64,000 nt of DNA, from contig NZ_JAFFJX010000004.1 in NCBI RefSeq assembly GCF_016924755.1, positions 248,001-312,000 on the forward strand, in the 5' to 3' direction. Positions 25,493 to 34,931 of this stretch are shown piece by piece. Numbering within the stretch: position 1 is the stretch's first letter; each line of letters begins with the position of its first letter. Source of the stretch: Longitalea arenae. Lineage in GTDB: Bacteria; Bacteroidota; Bacteroidia; Chitinophagales; Chitinophagaceae. The notes under the pieces are model-generated. The model did no database searches. It was not told where the DNA came from and saw nothing but the letters and a program-made list of their open reading frames with translations. Position numbers and translations under genes: made by a program.

Positions 25493-26180
25493 TACCTCCT
25501 TCGTGTTTCAAGGCAGCCCGTTTCCAGTTGCGGGTCCAGTGTTCGTTTGTTTTAACATGGCCTTTGCGCACCCATTTAAATACATTGTGCGAAAAAGCAT
25601 CACGATGAAAAGCCGCTGCATTTCTGCTCACGATACCTTCCAGTGTACAGGGTTTGCCGGTGATGCTATCAACCGGAGCAAAGGCACCGCCAGTAGTTGT
25701 TATATTCAGTACCTTTTGCTCGAAGGCCGACCTGTTGCCGGGTGTGCTTTCTGTTTCTATCACCGGAACGGTAGGCAGTTCAAGCATCGCTGCATAGAAT
25801 TGCACCTCTTCCCAGCTCAACCATTGATCGCCTTCGCGTACCGCAAATACATAAAAATGGTGTTCCAACTGCTGGTAGCGGATGGAATGCACAGCATACA
25901 TGTTTTCTAAAAATATTTCCAGGTCGCCCAGGTCGTTTTTTACCAGTTGCCAGAATTCCCGCAGCGATGATGTCCACGGTGAAGTGGTAGGTGCTGCATG
26001 TGAGCGGGCAAATACGCCCCATTTGCTCAAACAGTTGTTCTCGCCATCGAGCTTCTCGGTATGAATAAGTGTTCTTATTTGTTGCAGGTCGCTCCAGTAA
26101 TCATAATTGATCCGGTCATCGCTGGTGGTGCCAGGCGAAAATGGATAATGATAGGTGCGACCGTATTTCACGGATTGCAT
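25473..26180 (-). CDS. ATP-dependent RNA ligase partner of HD-Pnk
   Basis: 235 residues from the ATG at 26180, chosen because 'KYGRTYHYPFSPGTTSDDRI' is the expected N-terminus of the family; in-frame ATGs at 26231 and 26258 would add unrelated residues. The nucleotidyltransferase motif I is 'EKLDGENN' with the adenylylated Lys at K43. Later motifs are 'YVFAVREG', 'CTLEGIVSRN' (motif IV) and 'VFKWVRKGHV' (motif V). It should seal RNA ends healed by HD-Pnk. The two genes form a compact RNA-repair operon with no RtcB, toxin or restriction gene nearby that would identify the damage it answers. Confidence 0.85.
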   Translation of the reverse strand: MQSVKYGRTYHYPFSPGTTSDDRINYDYWSDLQQIRTLIHTEKLDGENNCLSKWGVFARSHAAPTTSPWTSSLREFWQLVKNDLGDLEIFLENMYAVHSIRYQQLEHHFYVFAVREGDQWLSWEEVQFYAAMLELPTVPVIETESTPGNRSAFEQKVLNITTTGGAFAPVDSITGKPCTLEGIVSRNAAAFHRDAFSHNVFKWVRKGHVKTNEHWTRNWKRAALKHEGGNDVDLD

Positions 26181-26490
26181 AAAATAGATATTATACTGAT
26201 AGAAGTCTGCTGAAACAATAACTTCTTTCATGTATGGATAAAAGATAAGTGTGAACACGCTTTTTATAGCGCTTCGGATCAGAAAAGATTATATGAAGAA
26301 GCAATTACATAACACAAGGCTTGACGATGTTCTTTTAGATGCGCAAAATTAGTTTTTATTTTCAGCTTCTGCAAGCATGATGAAAGCAGGTTCCCACACG
26401 CCAACCGGTAAACGTCTATCTACCCTCCGGTGATTAGCCATCAATGCGGCACTCAAATTGCTTATACAAACATTGAATAAACTTTACGCT

Positions 26491-26781
26491 ATGACACTCA
26501 CAGAGTTATTAATTCTTCTGGTAATTGCAGCCATCTGTGGCGCAGTTGGCCAATCCCTCGCTGGTTACGATCTGGGCGGCTGCCTCGTATCTATTGTTGT
26601 AGGTTTTATTGGCGCCTACATCGGGCTTTGGATCGCCGGCAAATTTGGACTACCGGAAATCTTCGCAATAAAAGTAGGTGGAAAAACTTTTCCCATAATA
26701 TGGGCTGTGGTAGGTTCGGCGCTTTTCACGTTGATCATTGCACTTATAAGAGGCGCTATTTTTGGAAGGAACCGGTATTAA
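26491..26781 (+). CDS. GlsB/YeaQ/YmgE family stress-response membrane protein
   Basis: 96 residues from the ATG at 26491 (an in-frame TTG at 26458 is unlikely). Three hydrophobic segments with small-residue motifs are seen: 'LLILLVIAAICGAVGQSLAGYDLGGCLVSIVVGFIGAYIGLWIAGKFGL' and 'FPIIWAVVGSALFTLIIALIRGAIFG'. This is the transglycosylase-associated (Transgly_assoc) family of small inner membrane proteins induced by stress; biochemical role unknown. Monocistronic, with a terminator downstream. Confidence 0.85.
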   Translation: MTLTELLILLVIAAICGAVGQSLAGYDLGGCLVSIVVGFIGAYIGLWIAGKFGLPEIFAIKVGGKTFPIIWAVVGSALFTLIIALIRGAIFGRNRY

Positions 26782-26865
26782 GGTATCTGACCTGTTACTA
26801 ACGTAACTACGACCAGCAATCGGTTCGTTGCTGATAGATATCAAGTATTTGATAATTTGATAACC

Positions 26866-26897
26866 AGCTGTATCACTTTCCGATACAGCTTTTTTAT
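26866..26897 (+). terminator. Intrinsic terminator after the GlsB-like gene
   Basis: Perfect 9-bp stem AGCTGTATC (26866-26874) / GATACAGCT (26882-26890), seven-base loop, then TTTTTATT. The remaining bases to the SusC start at 27152 show no gene. Confidence 0.85.
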
Positions 26898-27151
26898 TGA
26901 CCGCCATCATAAAATAATAACTGTTCAAGCCGGGCACTGTTGGTCATAATTGTGCTTCTTTTAATTCATGCTATTTCATAATTTCTAAACAACCTGCAAC
27001 GAACCTCATACGCATCGTGAATAATCGGTATGACTGGGCATGAAATTTTCAGCAAATTAAAAGTTACTTCTATACAAGCTTGTTTGAAATTAATATCGGG
27101 GGGATATCCTCTCCCAGACAGATCATTTTGTGCACTTTAAAACTGACGGCT

Positions 27152-30100
27152 ATGATAAAAATTGATCTCAACCAACACAAGATTCTCTTTTGCCTGATCC
27201 TTTCACTTCTTCTTCTATCACTGCCCCGCTCAGCCAATGCAGGCGGGAAACCAGCAAACAGATTTATTCCGGTCAATGGCAGGGTTGTTTCATCAAATGA
27301 TCAGCAGCCTCTTGAGGGCGTATCCGTTACTGTCAAAGGTACCAATACAGGTACTTCAACAGATGCGAGCGGACAGTACAGCTTCAGCAATGTGGAAAGT
27401 AATGCCACGCTGGTTTTCAGCTTCGTAGGTTATCAGACCATGGAAGTACCGGTAAGGAACCGCAATGTGATCGATGTTACATTGCAGGTGGAAGCGGGTA
27501 CCCTTGTTGAAACCATCGTTACAGCCAACGCCATTCGGCGCGACAAAAGATCATTGGGTTATTCTGCCCCCGTAATAAGAAGTGAAGAATTGCTAACAGG
27601 ACGAAACACAAGTCCATTAAACGCTTTACAGGGAAAAGTAGCCGGTGTTAATATAACCAGCACTGCCGGCGCTCCGAACAGTTCTTCCCGTATTGTATTG
27701 AGAGGCGGTTCCTCCATCACGGGCAATAACCAGGCCCTTATGGTAATAGATGGTATACCCATCGATAACTCCGACTTCCTGGGCGGAAGCGATGTGCGCA
27801 CCACCCAAACCAGCGGCGTTGTTGACCCCAGAAGCACCGTTAACTTTGGTAACCGCGGTAACGATATCAACCCTGAAGATATTGAATCAATAACAGTATT
27901 GAAGGGACCCACTGCTGCTGCATTGTATGGTTCAAGAGCTTCCAATGGCGCGGTGGTGATCACTACCAAATCTGGAAGAAGAGGTCAGAAGACCGAAGTA
28001 ACCGTAAGTTCAACCACCACATTCTCAAACATTCTGCGATTGCCCAGGTTCCAGAACAGTTATGGCCAGGGTTATGCAATTGATATCAACCCCGACAATA
28101 CCCTGGAATATTATCTCGATCCAATTGAGAACTGGAGCTGGGGCCCTCCATTTAATGACAGTCTTCAGGAATGGGGACAGGAGATCAATGGCGTACGGCA
28201 AATGAAAAGATATTCCGCACAGGAAGATAATATCAGAAAGTTCTTCGAGACCGGAAGAATGATCAATAACACCGTGTCTTTTGCCGGCTCAGGTGAAAAA
28301 ACAACTTTTTACCTGTCGTTGAATGCCCTGAACTCCGATGGTATAATGCCTACCAAGAAAGATAATTACAACAGATACAATGCCCGCTTTAATGGTACCG
28401 CCCATTTTAATAATAAGTTCAGCGCCAGTATCGGTATCAATTATACCAGGCTGAACAGTAACCTGGTGCAGGGCGGACAGGGCCCCGGCTCGGTTTATGA
28501 CAACGTGCTGCAAACACCGCGCGACATCCCGCTCCATGAAATGGGTGATCTGAGTAATCCCTACTACGGTTATGGCTTTTTGAACGAACGGGGCGAACAG
28601 GTATATGGCTTTTATGGCGGTTATACCGTAAGTCCTTATTATATCCTGCAGAACTATAAGAATGAAAATGAGCTGGACCGTATCACCGGAAATTTCACCA
28701 TCACCTATCAGCCCTTTAAATGGCTGGATATCGTTGAAAGAGTGGGCGCCGACGTATACTCTGACCGCAGAAGGTTCATGTATCCTAAATTCACGTATTA
28801 TCCGGCAGACGAAACCACCGGTAACTACTCGCGCTCAAATGTGCAGTCGGAAGTAGGCCAGTACCGCGAAAACAATTTCAACATCAGTGAAATTGTGCAC
28901 GACCTGATGGTGACCGCCAGGAAAAATGTAGGTGATGATTTCACCGGAAGTTTGATGCTGGGGCATAATATCCGCCAAAGGGTCTCTTCCATTCTGGATG
29001 CAAGCACCAATGAATCATTCGGACTGATCGTGCCCGGCTGGTACAATCTGGACAACAGTAATGGTCCATTATATAATTATAATGAGTTCAGCCGGCGGCG
29101 CCTCATGGGTCTTTATGCGCAACTGACTTTGGGATTCCGGGAAATGATCTTCCTGGATCTTACCGCACGCAACGACTGGTCGTCTACCCTGCCGGAAAAT
29201 AACAGGTCCTTCTTCTATCCAAGCGCCAGTGCGTCGTTTGTGTTTACAGAATTAATGAAGGATGGCAGAATAGCCGACGCTTTGAATTATGGTAAGATCC
29301 GCGCCAGTGTAGCGCAGGTAGGTAATGACGCCAGTCCGTTCCTGCTCAATAATTATTTTGCAAGACCCGAGATAGAAGGAAACTTCGGTAGTACGACATT
29401 TCCATTTAACGGTATACCAGGCATTACCCGGTTCGGACGGATCGGTAATCCGAACCTGAAGCCCGAGATCACTACCGCTTATGAAATTGGTACAGAATTG
29501 AATTTCTGGAATAACCGGTTCTATCTTGATTTTTCTTACTATCAGAACCGGTCAAAAGACCAGATCCTTACCATTCCTATTTCAGAAGCATCGGGCTTTA
29601 CCAGCATGGTGATCAACGGTGGGATCGTCGAAAATAAAGGGATCGAATTAAGCGTTCGCGGTACACCTATACGCACACAGAACGGATTCACGCTGGAACT
29701 CTTTGGTACCTACACCCGCAACCGCAACAAAGTGATTGATCTCGAACTGGAAGGTGTAACCCAGGTATCGCTGGGTGGATTAGCAGATATGTCGGCCGTG
29801 GCTGCGGAAGGAAAACCATATGGCACTTTTTATGGTGTAGATATCCTGCATGATTCCCTGGGACGGGTTATTGTTGATCCGGCAACCGGTATTCCGCTTG
29901 AAACACCAGGTGCTGTTTATTTCGGCTCATACAATCCTGATTATCTCGCATCCTGGGGAGCATCTGCACGCTACAAAGGATTTACTTTTAATATCCTATT
30001 CGATACGAAACAGGGTGGACAGTTTGTTTCCCGCACGAAAGATATCATGGCTTTCGTGGGCACCTCCTACGAAACCATAGAATATGGCCGCGAACCTTAT

Positions 30101-30466
30101 ATCTTTCCCAATTCAGTGTATTATGACCAGAGCGATAAACTGGTTACCAATACCGACGCCCGGCTTTTGCCGCAGGACTACTTCAGCAACCTGCCTTATG
30201 GACGGAACGTAATTGACGCATCGTACGTTAAGCTGCGGGAAGTAAGCCTGAGTTATAGAATTCCGAAGAGTGTTTTGAAGAATTCTTTTCTTGGCGATCT
30301 AACGGTTGGCATATTCGGGAATAACCTGGTGCTGTGGACACCATCCCAGAATAAATACATTGACCCGGAAATAAATTCAGCGGGCGCCACCAACCTGCAG
30401 GGATTTGACTTCACCGCACAACCCTCGCAACGGAATTTCGGCTTTAATATTAGCGCCAGCTTCTGA
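27152..30466 (+). CDS. SusC/RagA family TonB-linked outer membrane protein
   Basis: 1104 residues from the ATG at 27152; this start gives a proper signal peptide (KILFCLILSLLLLSLPRSANA), whereas the in-frame TTG at 27080 does not. Then a carboxypeptidase-regulatory-like domain ('VNGRVVSSNDQQPLEGVSVTVKGTNTGTSTDASGQYSF'), a plug domain with 'LQGKVAGVNI', 'RGGSSITGNNQALMVIDGIPID', 'ITVLKGPTAAALYGSRASNGAVVITTK', and a long beta-barrel ending 'FGFNISASF'. It imports a ligand energised by TonB together with the SusD lipoprotein encoded 21 bp downstream. No enzyme genes accompany the pair, so the nutrient is not predictable. Confidence 0.95.
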   Translation: MIKIDLNQHKILFCLILSLLLLSLPRSANAGGKPANRFIPVNGRVVSSNDQQPLEGVSVTVKGTNTGTSTDASGQYSFSNVESNATLVFSFVGYQTMEVPVRNRNVIDVTLQVEAGTLVETIVTANAIRRDKRSLGYSAPVIRSEELLTGRNTSPLNALQGKVAGVNITSTAGAPNSSSRIVLRGGSSITGNNQALMVIDGIPIDNSDFLGGSDVRTTQTSGVVDPRSTVNFGNRGNDINPEDIESITVLKGPTAAALYGSRASNGAVVITTKSGRRGQKTEVTVSSTTTFSNILRLPRFQNSYGQGYAIDINPDNTLEYYLDPIENWSWGPPFNDSLQEWGQEINGVRQMKRYSAQEDNIRKFFETGRMINNTVSFAGSGEKTTFYLSLNALNSDGIMPTKKDNYNRYNARFNGTAHFNNKFSASIGINYTRLNSNLVQGGQGPGSVYDNVLQTPRDIPLHEMGDLSNPYYGYGFLNERGEQVYGFYGGYTVSPYYILQNYKNENELDRITGNFTITYQPFKWLDIVERVGADVYSDRRRFMYPKFTYYPADETTGNYSRSNVQSEVGQYRENNFNISEIVHDLMVTARKNVGDDFTGSLMLGHNIRQRVSSILDASTNESFGLIVPGWYNLDNSNGPLYNYNEFSRRRLMGLYAQLTLGFREMIFLDLTARNDWSSTLPENNRSFFYPSASASFVFTELMKDGRIADALNYGKIRASVAQVGNDASPFLLNNYFARPEIEGNFGSTTFPFNGIPGITRFGRIGNPNLKPEITTAYEIGTELNFWNNRFYLDFSYYQNRSKDQILTIPISEASGFTSMVINGGIVENKGIELSVRGTPIRTQNGFTLELFGTYTRNRNKVIDLELEGVTQVSLGGLADMSAVAAEGKPYGTFYGVDILHDSLGRVIVDPATGIPLETPGAVYFGSYNPDYLASWGASARYKGFTFNILFDTKQGGQFVSRTKDIMAFVGTSYETIEYGREPYIFPNSVYYDQSDKLVTNTDARLLPQDYFSNLPYGRNVIDASYVKLREVSLSYRIPKSVLKNSFLGDLTVGIFGNNLVLWTPSQNKYIDPEINSAGATNLQGFDFTAQPSQRNFGFNISASF

Positions 30467-30487
30467 TCAACTTTAAATACCTGAATT

Positions 30488-31951
30488 ATGACAACTTTCC
30501 ATAAAAGAACCAAATGGCTGCTGTTTGTACTGGTTGCCCTCACCGGCATCAGCGGTTGTAAAAAGTTTTTAGATACTAACGATAATCCCAATTTGGCGTC
30601 AAACGCTTCTGTTGAATTATTGCTGCCCGCAGCCCAGGCGGCCATCGGCCATGCGCTTGGCAACCCGCTGCAGATCCATGGCGGCATCTGGGCGCAGTAC
30701 TGGACACAAAATCCTACTTCCTCACAATACAGGAGCCTTGATCAATACTCGGTAACGACGACTTCGTTCGACAGACCCTGGCGGATGCTGTATTCAGACG
30801 CCATTGCAGACATCCAGGAAATACTGAACCTTACACAGGGAAAAGCGGCTTCCAATCAATATACAGCCATTGCATATATAATGAAGGCCTATGCATTCCA
30901 GTTAGCCACAGATGCATTCGGCGATGTTCCCCTGACCCAGACGGCCAACCCGGCCATCACCAATCCTGTGTATAACCCGCAGCAACAGGTGTATGACAGC
31001 ATCCTGATCTTTATTGACCGGGCCATCTCGCTGATCGATGTAGATGCGGAAGTACATCCGGGTTCGGATGACCTGATCTTCCAGGGCGACATGGAGCAGT
31101 GGTTGCGCTTTGCCAATACATTTAAACTACGGGCTTTATTACGCTTATCAGAAGTAGCGCCCCAAAGAGCAGCCGCCGGTATCGCCACCTTGAATGGTTC
31201 TGAATTCCTCGAAGACGATGCACAAATTGAATACAGTGCTGTTGGTGGAAATCAAAATCCGCTGTTCTCCGAAATGCTGGGCCTGAGCCGCGTGCAGAAT
31301 CTGGTGGCCAGTGAAACGGTAACAAAATTTATGACCCAGAACCGCGACCCAAGGGCAGAGGTTTTCTTCACCAGGTATAGAAATACAGCCGGCACCATCG
31401 ACTCCATCATCGGCATTAAGCAGGGCTCTTACCGAACAAATACCCGGATCTTTAGTTTGCCTTCAGCGACCGTTGGCGCCAATGCCCGGAACGACCAGTC
31501 GGCCAATGCACCGGTTAAATTCATGTCAGCCGCTGAAAGTTATTTTCTGCAGGCGGAAGCAGTAGTAAGAGGATGGTTAAATACAGGGGTATCTGCGGCT
31601 AACCTGTTCAGGCAGGGTATCAGGGCCAGCTTTGCATCCTATAACGTACCCGGTGTTGAAACTTACCTGGCTTCTGCGCCGGCCGCTCAATGGACAGAAG
31701 GTATGGAATCACAGATCGAAGCCATCATCACTCAAAAATGGCTGGCCATGACGGGCAACCAGGGCTTTGAAGCCTGGACCGAATGGCGCCGTACCGGTTA
31801 CCCGGATTTCTTTACGGTGTCGCTGGCAACTGCATTAGGCGATGAGCGAATGCCGGCCCGCCTGTTATATCCCAGCTCTGAAGTGACCAGGAATGTGAAC
31901 TTTCCCGGCATCAGGCTGATCTATGAACCGGTATGGTGGGATGTAGATTAA
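30488..31951 (+). CDS. SusD/RagB family nutrient-binding outer membrane lipoprotein
   Basis: 487 residues. The lipobox 'LTGISGCKKF' marks Cys about 23 as the lipidated residue. 'FLDTNDNPNLASNASVELLLPAAQAAI' and 'GGIWAQYWTQN' place it in the SusD-like group paired with nutrient-binding (SusD_2-type) proteins rather than the classical RagB form, and the tetratricopeptide-like helical body and 'QKWLAMTGNQGFEAWTEWRRTGYP' near the C-terminus are conserved. It caps the SusC transporter encoded immediately upstream. Confidence 0.93.
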   Translation: MTTFHKRTKWLLFVLVALTGISGCKKFLDTNDNPNLASNASVELLLPAAQAAIGHALGNPLQIHGGIWAQYWTQNPTSSQYRSLDQYSVTTTSFDRPWRMLYSDAIADIQEILNLTQGKAASNQYTAIAYIMKAYAFQLATDAFGDVPLTQTANPAITNPVYNPQQQVYDSILIFIDRAISLIDVDAEVHPGSDDLIFQGDMEQWLRFANTFKLRALLRLSEVAPQRAAAGIATLNGSEFLEDDAQIEYSAVGGNQNPLFSEMLGLSRVQNLVASETVTKFMTQNRDPRAEVFFTRYRNTAGTIDSIIGIKQGSYRTNTRIFSLPSATVGANARNDQSANAPVKFMSAAESYFLQAEAVVRGWLNTGVSAANLFRQGIRASFASYNVPGVETYLASAPAAQWTEGMESQIEAIITQKWLAMTGNQGFEAWTEWRRTGYPDFFTVSLATALGDERMPARLLYPSSEVTRNVNFPGIRLIYEPVWWDVD

Positions 31952-31978
31952 ATAAGAAGATATGAGTTGATCATAAAA

Positions 31979-32012
31979 TGGGGTAGGGTACTTAAACTAA
32001 GACCTTACCCCA
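31979..32012. terminator. Bidirectional stem-loop at the SusD/TetR junction
   Basis: TGGGGTAGGGT (31979-31989) pairs with ACCTTACCCCA (32002-32012) with one G-U; it overlaps the last codons of the convergent TetR gene (stop at 31997). Confidence 0.6.
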
Positions 32013-32596
32013 TTAAAGTATGTATCCGCTATAAAGACCAGCTGACTATTGCTCAAATTAAATTCATCTTCCAGGAAGATCTTATTCGCAGTACCCTTCA
32101 ACGTTATATTCATTAACTTGGCCCACAAACCCATCTCTGCATTGTTCATCATTTTTACTTCCTGCTGACTGATCCCGAGAATAAGAATATCTTTTATCAA
32201 CTCCTCGATATAAGAGTCGCGCTTCTTCACGATGTTCTCAAACAAAAAATGGTTCTCGTACAGGTCTGATTTGAAAATAGAGAATTTATTGGCTTTGAAT
32301 TTTACATCTTCCAGCAGGCTGGTGAACAATACCCGGAACTTGCTGGCAGCAGTAGATTCTTTTTTTACCGCCTCAGCCACTTTGGCCTGCGAAGCTTCAA
32401 TATCATTCAAAATAACGGCCTCAAAAATCTCTTCCTTGGTTTTGTAGTAATAATATAAAGCGCTTTTCGACTTGCCTACCTGCCGGGCAATATCCTCCAT
32501 GGTGGTCTTTTTAAAGCCGAACCTTTCGAACAGATCCCGGGCTCCGTTAAGTATTTCCTCCCTGATCGGATCTTTTACATCTTGACTATTCGACAT
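31997..32596 (-). CDS. TetR/AcrR family transcriptional regulator (first of a divergent pair)
   Basis: 199 residues. The N-terminal helix-turn-helix is clear: 'ILNGARDLFERFGFKKTTMEDIARQVGKSKSALYYYYKTKEEIFEAVI' (about residues 14-62). The C-terminal ligand domain is helical and not otherwise recognisable. It is divergent from a second TetR gene that heads an RND efflux operon. The start codon (complement of 32594-32596) lies inside a TCGAC-n7-GTCGA inverted repeat, so autoregulation is likely. Confidence 0.93.
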   Translation of the reverse strand: MSNSQDVKDPIREEILNGARDLFERFGFKKTTMEDIARQVGKSKSALYYYYKTKEEIFEAVILNDIEASQAKVAEAVKKESTAASKFRVLFTSLLEDVKFKANKFSIFKSDLYENHFLFENIVKKRDSYIEELIKDILILGISQQEVKMMNNAEMGLWAKLMNITLKGTANKIFLEDEFNLSNSQLVFIADTYFNGVRS

Positions 32597-32606
32597 TTTT
32601 GGTCGA
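32590..32606. promoter_or_regulatory. Inverted repeat TCGAC-n7-GTCGA over a tetR start codon (candidate operator)
   Basis: TCGAC (32590-32594) and GTCGA (32602-32606). It shares the 9-mer TTTGGTCGA (32598-32606) with the site at 32825-32833 on the other side of the divergent gap. Confidence 0.5.
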
Positions 32607-32806
32607 TTTTGATTGGTTCTTTCAAAATTACAAAATCCGGCCTGATTGTCGGTTCCAGGAACCCAGAAACAATCAACATTTATAAAGTTTCAGATGTGTA
32701 AAGTGAATATATACTGTTTTTCAGCCATTTAAATAAGCGGGTTGATGCCAGCGGCTGACCAAGGCACCCCACTGACCGCCTGCTTTCACAGGCCTTTAAC
32801 ATTTTA

Positions 32807-32835
32807 TTTCGACCATTTTTACAATTTGGTCGAAA
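32807..32835. promoter_or_regulatory. Inverted repeat TTTCGACCA-n11-TGGTCGAAA (candidate TetR operator)
   Basis: Perfect 9-bp arms at 32807-32815 and 32827-32835. A -7-like box TACCTTTG follows at 32844-32851, and a second, weaker pair of half-sites (GACCAAT 32851-32857, ATTAGTC 32865-32871) precedes the second tetR start at 32881. A repressor bound here would cover the promoter of the tetR-efflux operon. Confidence 0.6.
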
Positions 32836-32843
32836 AGTCATAT

Positions 32844-32851
32844 TACCTTTG
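32844..32851 (+). promoter_or_regulatory. Candidate -7 box of the tetR-RND operon
   Basis: TACCTTTG matches TANNTTTG 29 bp before the ATG at 32881. The nearest TTTG upstream (32825-32828) is only 15 bp away, shorter than usual, so this is a probable rather than certain promoter. Confidence 0.4.
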
Positions 32852-32880
32852 ACCAATAAACCAAATTAGTCGAATATTTA

Positions 32881-33549
32881 ATGAACGAGATCATCATATT
32901 AGAAACCGCATTCAGGCTCTTCACCACCCAGGGTATTCAGCTCTTTACGATGGATGATATCGCCTCGCGGTTAGCCATATCGAAGAAGACCTTATACCGC
33001 TTCTTCACCTCCCGGCACGACCTGGTGCAACAGGTATGCAGGCAGGTAGCCGGCAATTACAACCAGTCAATGGCAGCGGCGGAAAATGCAGACATCAACA
33101 ATCTGCAGCGGGTGCTGCGCTACATGGCGGTGAATGTAGACTTCTGTAAAAAGACCTGTCCGGCATTTTTCACCGACCTGCAAAAGCATTATCCGGCAGA
33201 ATCGGCCTGGCTGGTGAACAGCATGAACAACACCATTCAATCAAGGCTCGTGAAAGTGCTGGAGCAGGGCATTATTGAAGGTATGTTCAGGGGCAGCCTG
33301 CATCCGAAACTGGTAGTGTCCATTTTACAACAGCATATCCAAAAGGATTTCGAGTTCGCTGCCGAGCTTGTCAATGACTATTCAAAAGATGAAGTATTCA
33401 GGCAGGCCATGTATATGTTCCTGTATGGCATAATAGCACCGGAGGCTGTTCCCCAACTGGAGAATGAGTTGGCCAAGTACAGCTTTTCTAACAGCGCTCA
33501 GTATACGGGAAAGAACGAACCCCTTTTAAACAAGAAACAGCTCAACTAA
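32881..33549 (+). CDS. TetR/AcrR family regulator of the adjacent RND efflux operon
   Basis: 222 residues. Helix-turn-helix 'ILETAFRLFTTQGIQLFTMDDIASRLAISKKTLYRFFTSRHDLVQQV' covers about residues 5-50. The C-terminal part is a helical ligand domain with 'FCKKTCPAFFTDLQKHYP'. Its stop is 11 bp before the tolC-like gene, so regulator and pump form one transcript and the protein likely represses its own promoter until a pump substrate binds. Confidence 0.93.
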   Translation: MNEIIILETAFRLFTTQGIQLFTMDDIASRLAISKKTLYRFFTSRHDLVQQVCRQVAGNYNQSMAAAENADINNLQRVLRYMAVNVDFCKKTCPAFFTDLQKHYPAESAWLVNSMNNTIQSRLVKVLEQGIIEGMFRGSLHPKLVVSILQQHIQKDFEFAAELVNDYSKDEVFRQAMYMFLYGIIAPEAVPQLENELAKYSFSNSAQYTGKNEPLLNKKQLN

Positions 33550-33560
33550 ATACAGAATTA

Positions 33561-34925
33561 ATGAAAAAGAATCCATCGCTTCGAAAATTAGTGCAACGTG
33601 TGGTATTGCTGGTGGCAGGAGTGAGCGTTTTGTCGCTGGCAAAAGCCCAAACAGCGCCGCTCTCGCTGAAAGAAGCATTACAACATGCCTTGAAGAACAA
33701 ATCCGAGGCCGTTAAAGCCCGGCTCGATGAAGAGAACAGTCAATATAAAATTGACGAAGCCAGGTCACAGGCGCTGCCGCAGGTGAATGCCAATGGCGGC
33801 CTTACCTACAATCCTATTTTGCAGTTAAGCGCCGTACCTGGTGACCTGGCTGGCCAGCCTGGTAAAACCCTGCTGATCCCGTTCGGACAAAAATGGAACA
33901 GCAACGCTTCGGTGTCCCTGTCGCAAACCCTGTTCGATAAATCTGTTTTTACGGGTTTAAAAGCAGCGAAAGCCACCCAACAATACTACCAGCTGGTAGC
34001 TGGCTTAACCGATGAGCAGGTGATTGAAAAAGTAGCCACGCAATACTACCAGGTACTGGTGCAACGCCAGCAGCTCGCCATTGTCGACAGTAATATAGTT
34101 ACCACTACCCGCGTGAAGAACGTCATAGAAGGCCAACATAAAAACGGCCTGGCCAAAAAGATCGATCTCGACAGAAGCAAGGTGAACCTGTCGAACCTCG
34201 AAGCGCAAAAGCAGCAATTGCTCAATGCCGTTCAACTGCAGGAGAACACCCTGAAATTTTATATGGGCATACCCATTGAAACACCTATCAGCATTCCCGC
34301 ATCAGCACTCGACAGCATTCAACCCAGCATGTCGATGATCGCCGGTGCACCGGATGTTAAAAAGCTGGCTGACTACCAGGTACTGAAAAAACAGGAGGAG
34401 CTCCTGCACCTGCAAAAAGAAGCAAAGAAAGCCGCCTACTATCCGTCCCTGTCGCTTTCGGGCAGTTATGGTTACCAGGGATTGGCTAATAAATTCCCGG
34501 TTGGCACCGGTGCCAACTGGTTCGATTATTCGTCCATCGGCCTGAACCTGAAGATCCCTTTGTTCAATGGTTTTGCCACCCGTTCAAGAGTACAGCAGGC
34601 TGATATTGAAATAAAAAAGCTGCAGGAGGATATTAAGAACACCGAGCTCTCGCTGAACCTCGGCTATCAGAACGCCACTACCCAGCTTCGGAACAGCATC
34701 ATTACCCTGAATACGCAAAAAGAGAATGTAGCCCTGGCCGAAGAAGTATATGCCAATTCACAAAATAACTATTCGCAGGGTTTAGCCCCGCTGACCGACC
34801 TGCTGGATGCAGAGAACGCATTGGCCAAAGCGCAGAACAATTATACCGCTGCCCTGCTCGATTACCGGCTGGCAGAAATTCAATTGATCAAAGCGCAAGG
34901 AAATTTAAAAACACTCTTAAACTAA
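33561..34925 (+). CDS. TolC family outer membrane efflux protein
   Basis: 454 residues. Signal peptide about 1-29 (VVLLVAGVSVLSLAKAQ). Two internally related outer membrane efflux (OEP) halves with long heptad helices: 'LSLKEALQHALKNKSEAVKARLDEENSQYKIDEARSQALPQVNANG' and 'LPTDLLDAENAL'-like 'LAPLTDLLDAENALAKAQNNYTAALLDYRLAEIQLIKAQG'. It forms the outer membrane channel of the tripartite pump with the MFP and RND proteins encoded next. Confidence 0.93.
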   Translation: MKKNPSLRKLVQRVVLLVAGVSVLSLAKAQTAPLSLKEALQHALKNKSEAVKARLDEENSQYKIDEARSQALPQVNANGGLTYNPILQLSAVPGDLAGQPGKTLLIPFGQKWNSNASVSLSQTLFDKSVFTGLKAAKATQQYYQLVAGLTDEQVIEKVATQYYQVLVQRQQLAIVDSNIVTTTRVKNVIEGQHKNGLAKKIDLDRSKVNLSNLEAQKQQLLNAVQLQENTLKFYMGIPIETPISIPASALDSIQPSMSMIAGAPDVKKLADYQVLKKQEELLHLQKEAKKAAYYPSLSLSGSYGYQGLANKFPVGTGANWFDYSSIGLNLKIPLFNGFATRSRVQQADIEIKKLQEDIKNTELSLNLGYQNATTQLRNSIITLNTQKENVALAEEVYANSQNNYSQGLAPLTDLLDAENALAKAQNNYTAALLDYRLAEIQLIKAQGNLKTLLN

Positions 34926-34931
34926 CATAGA

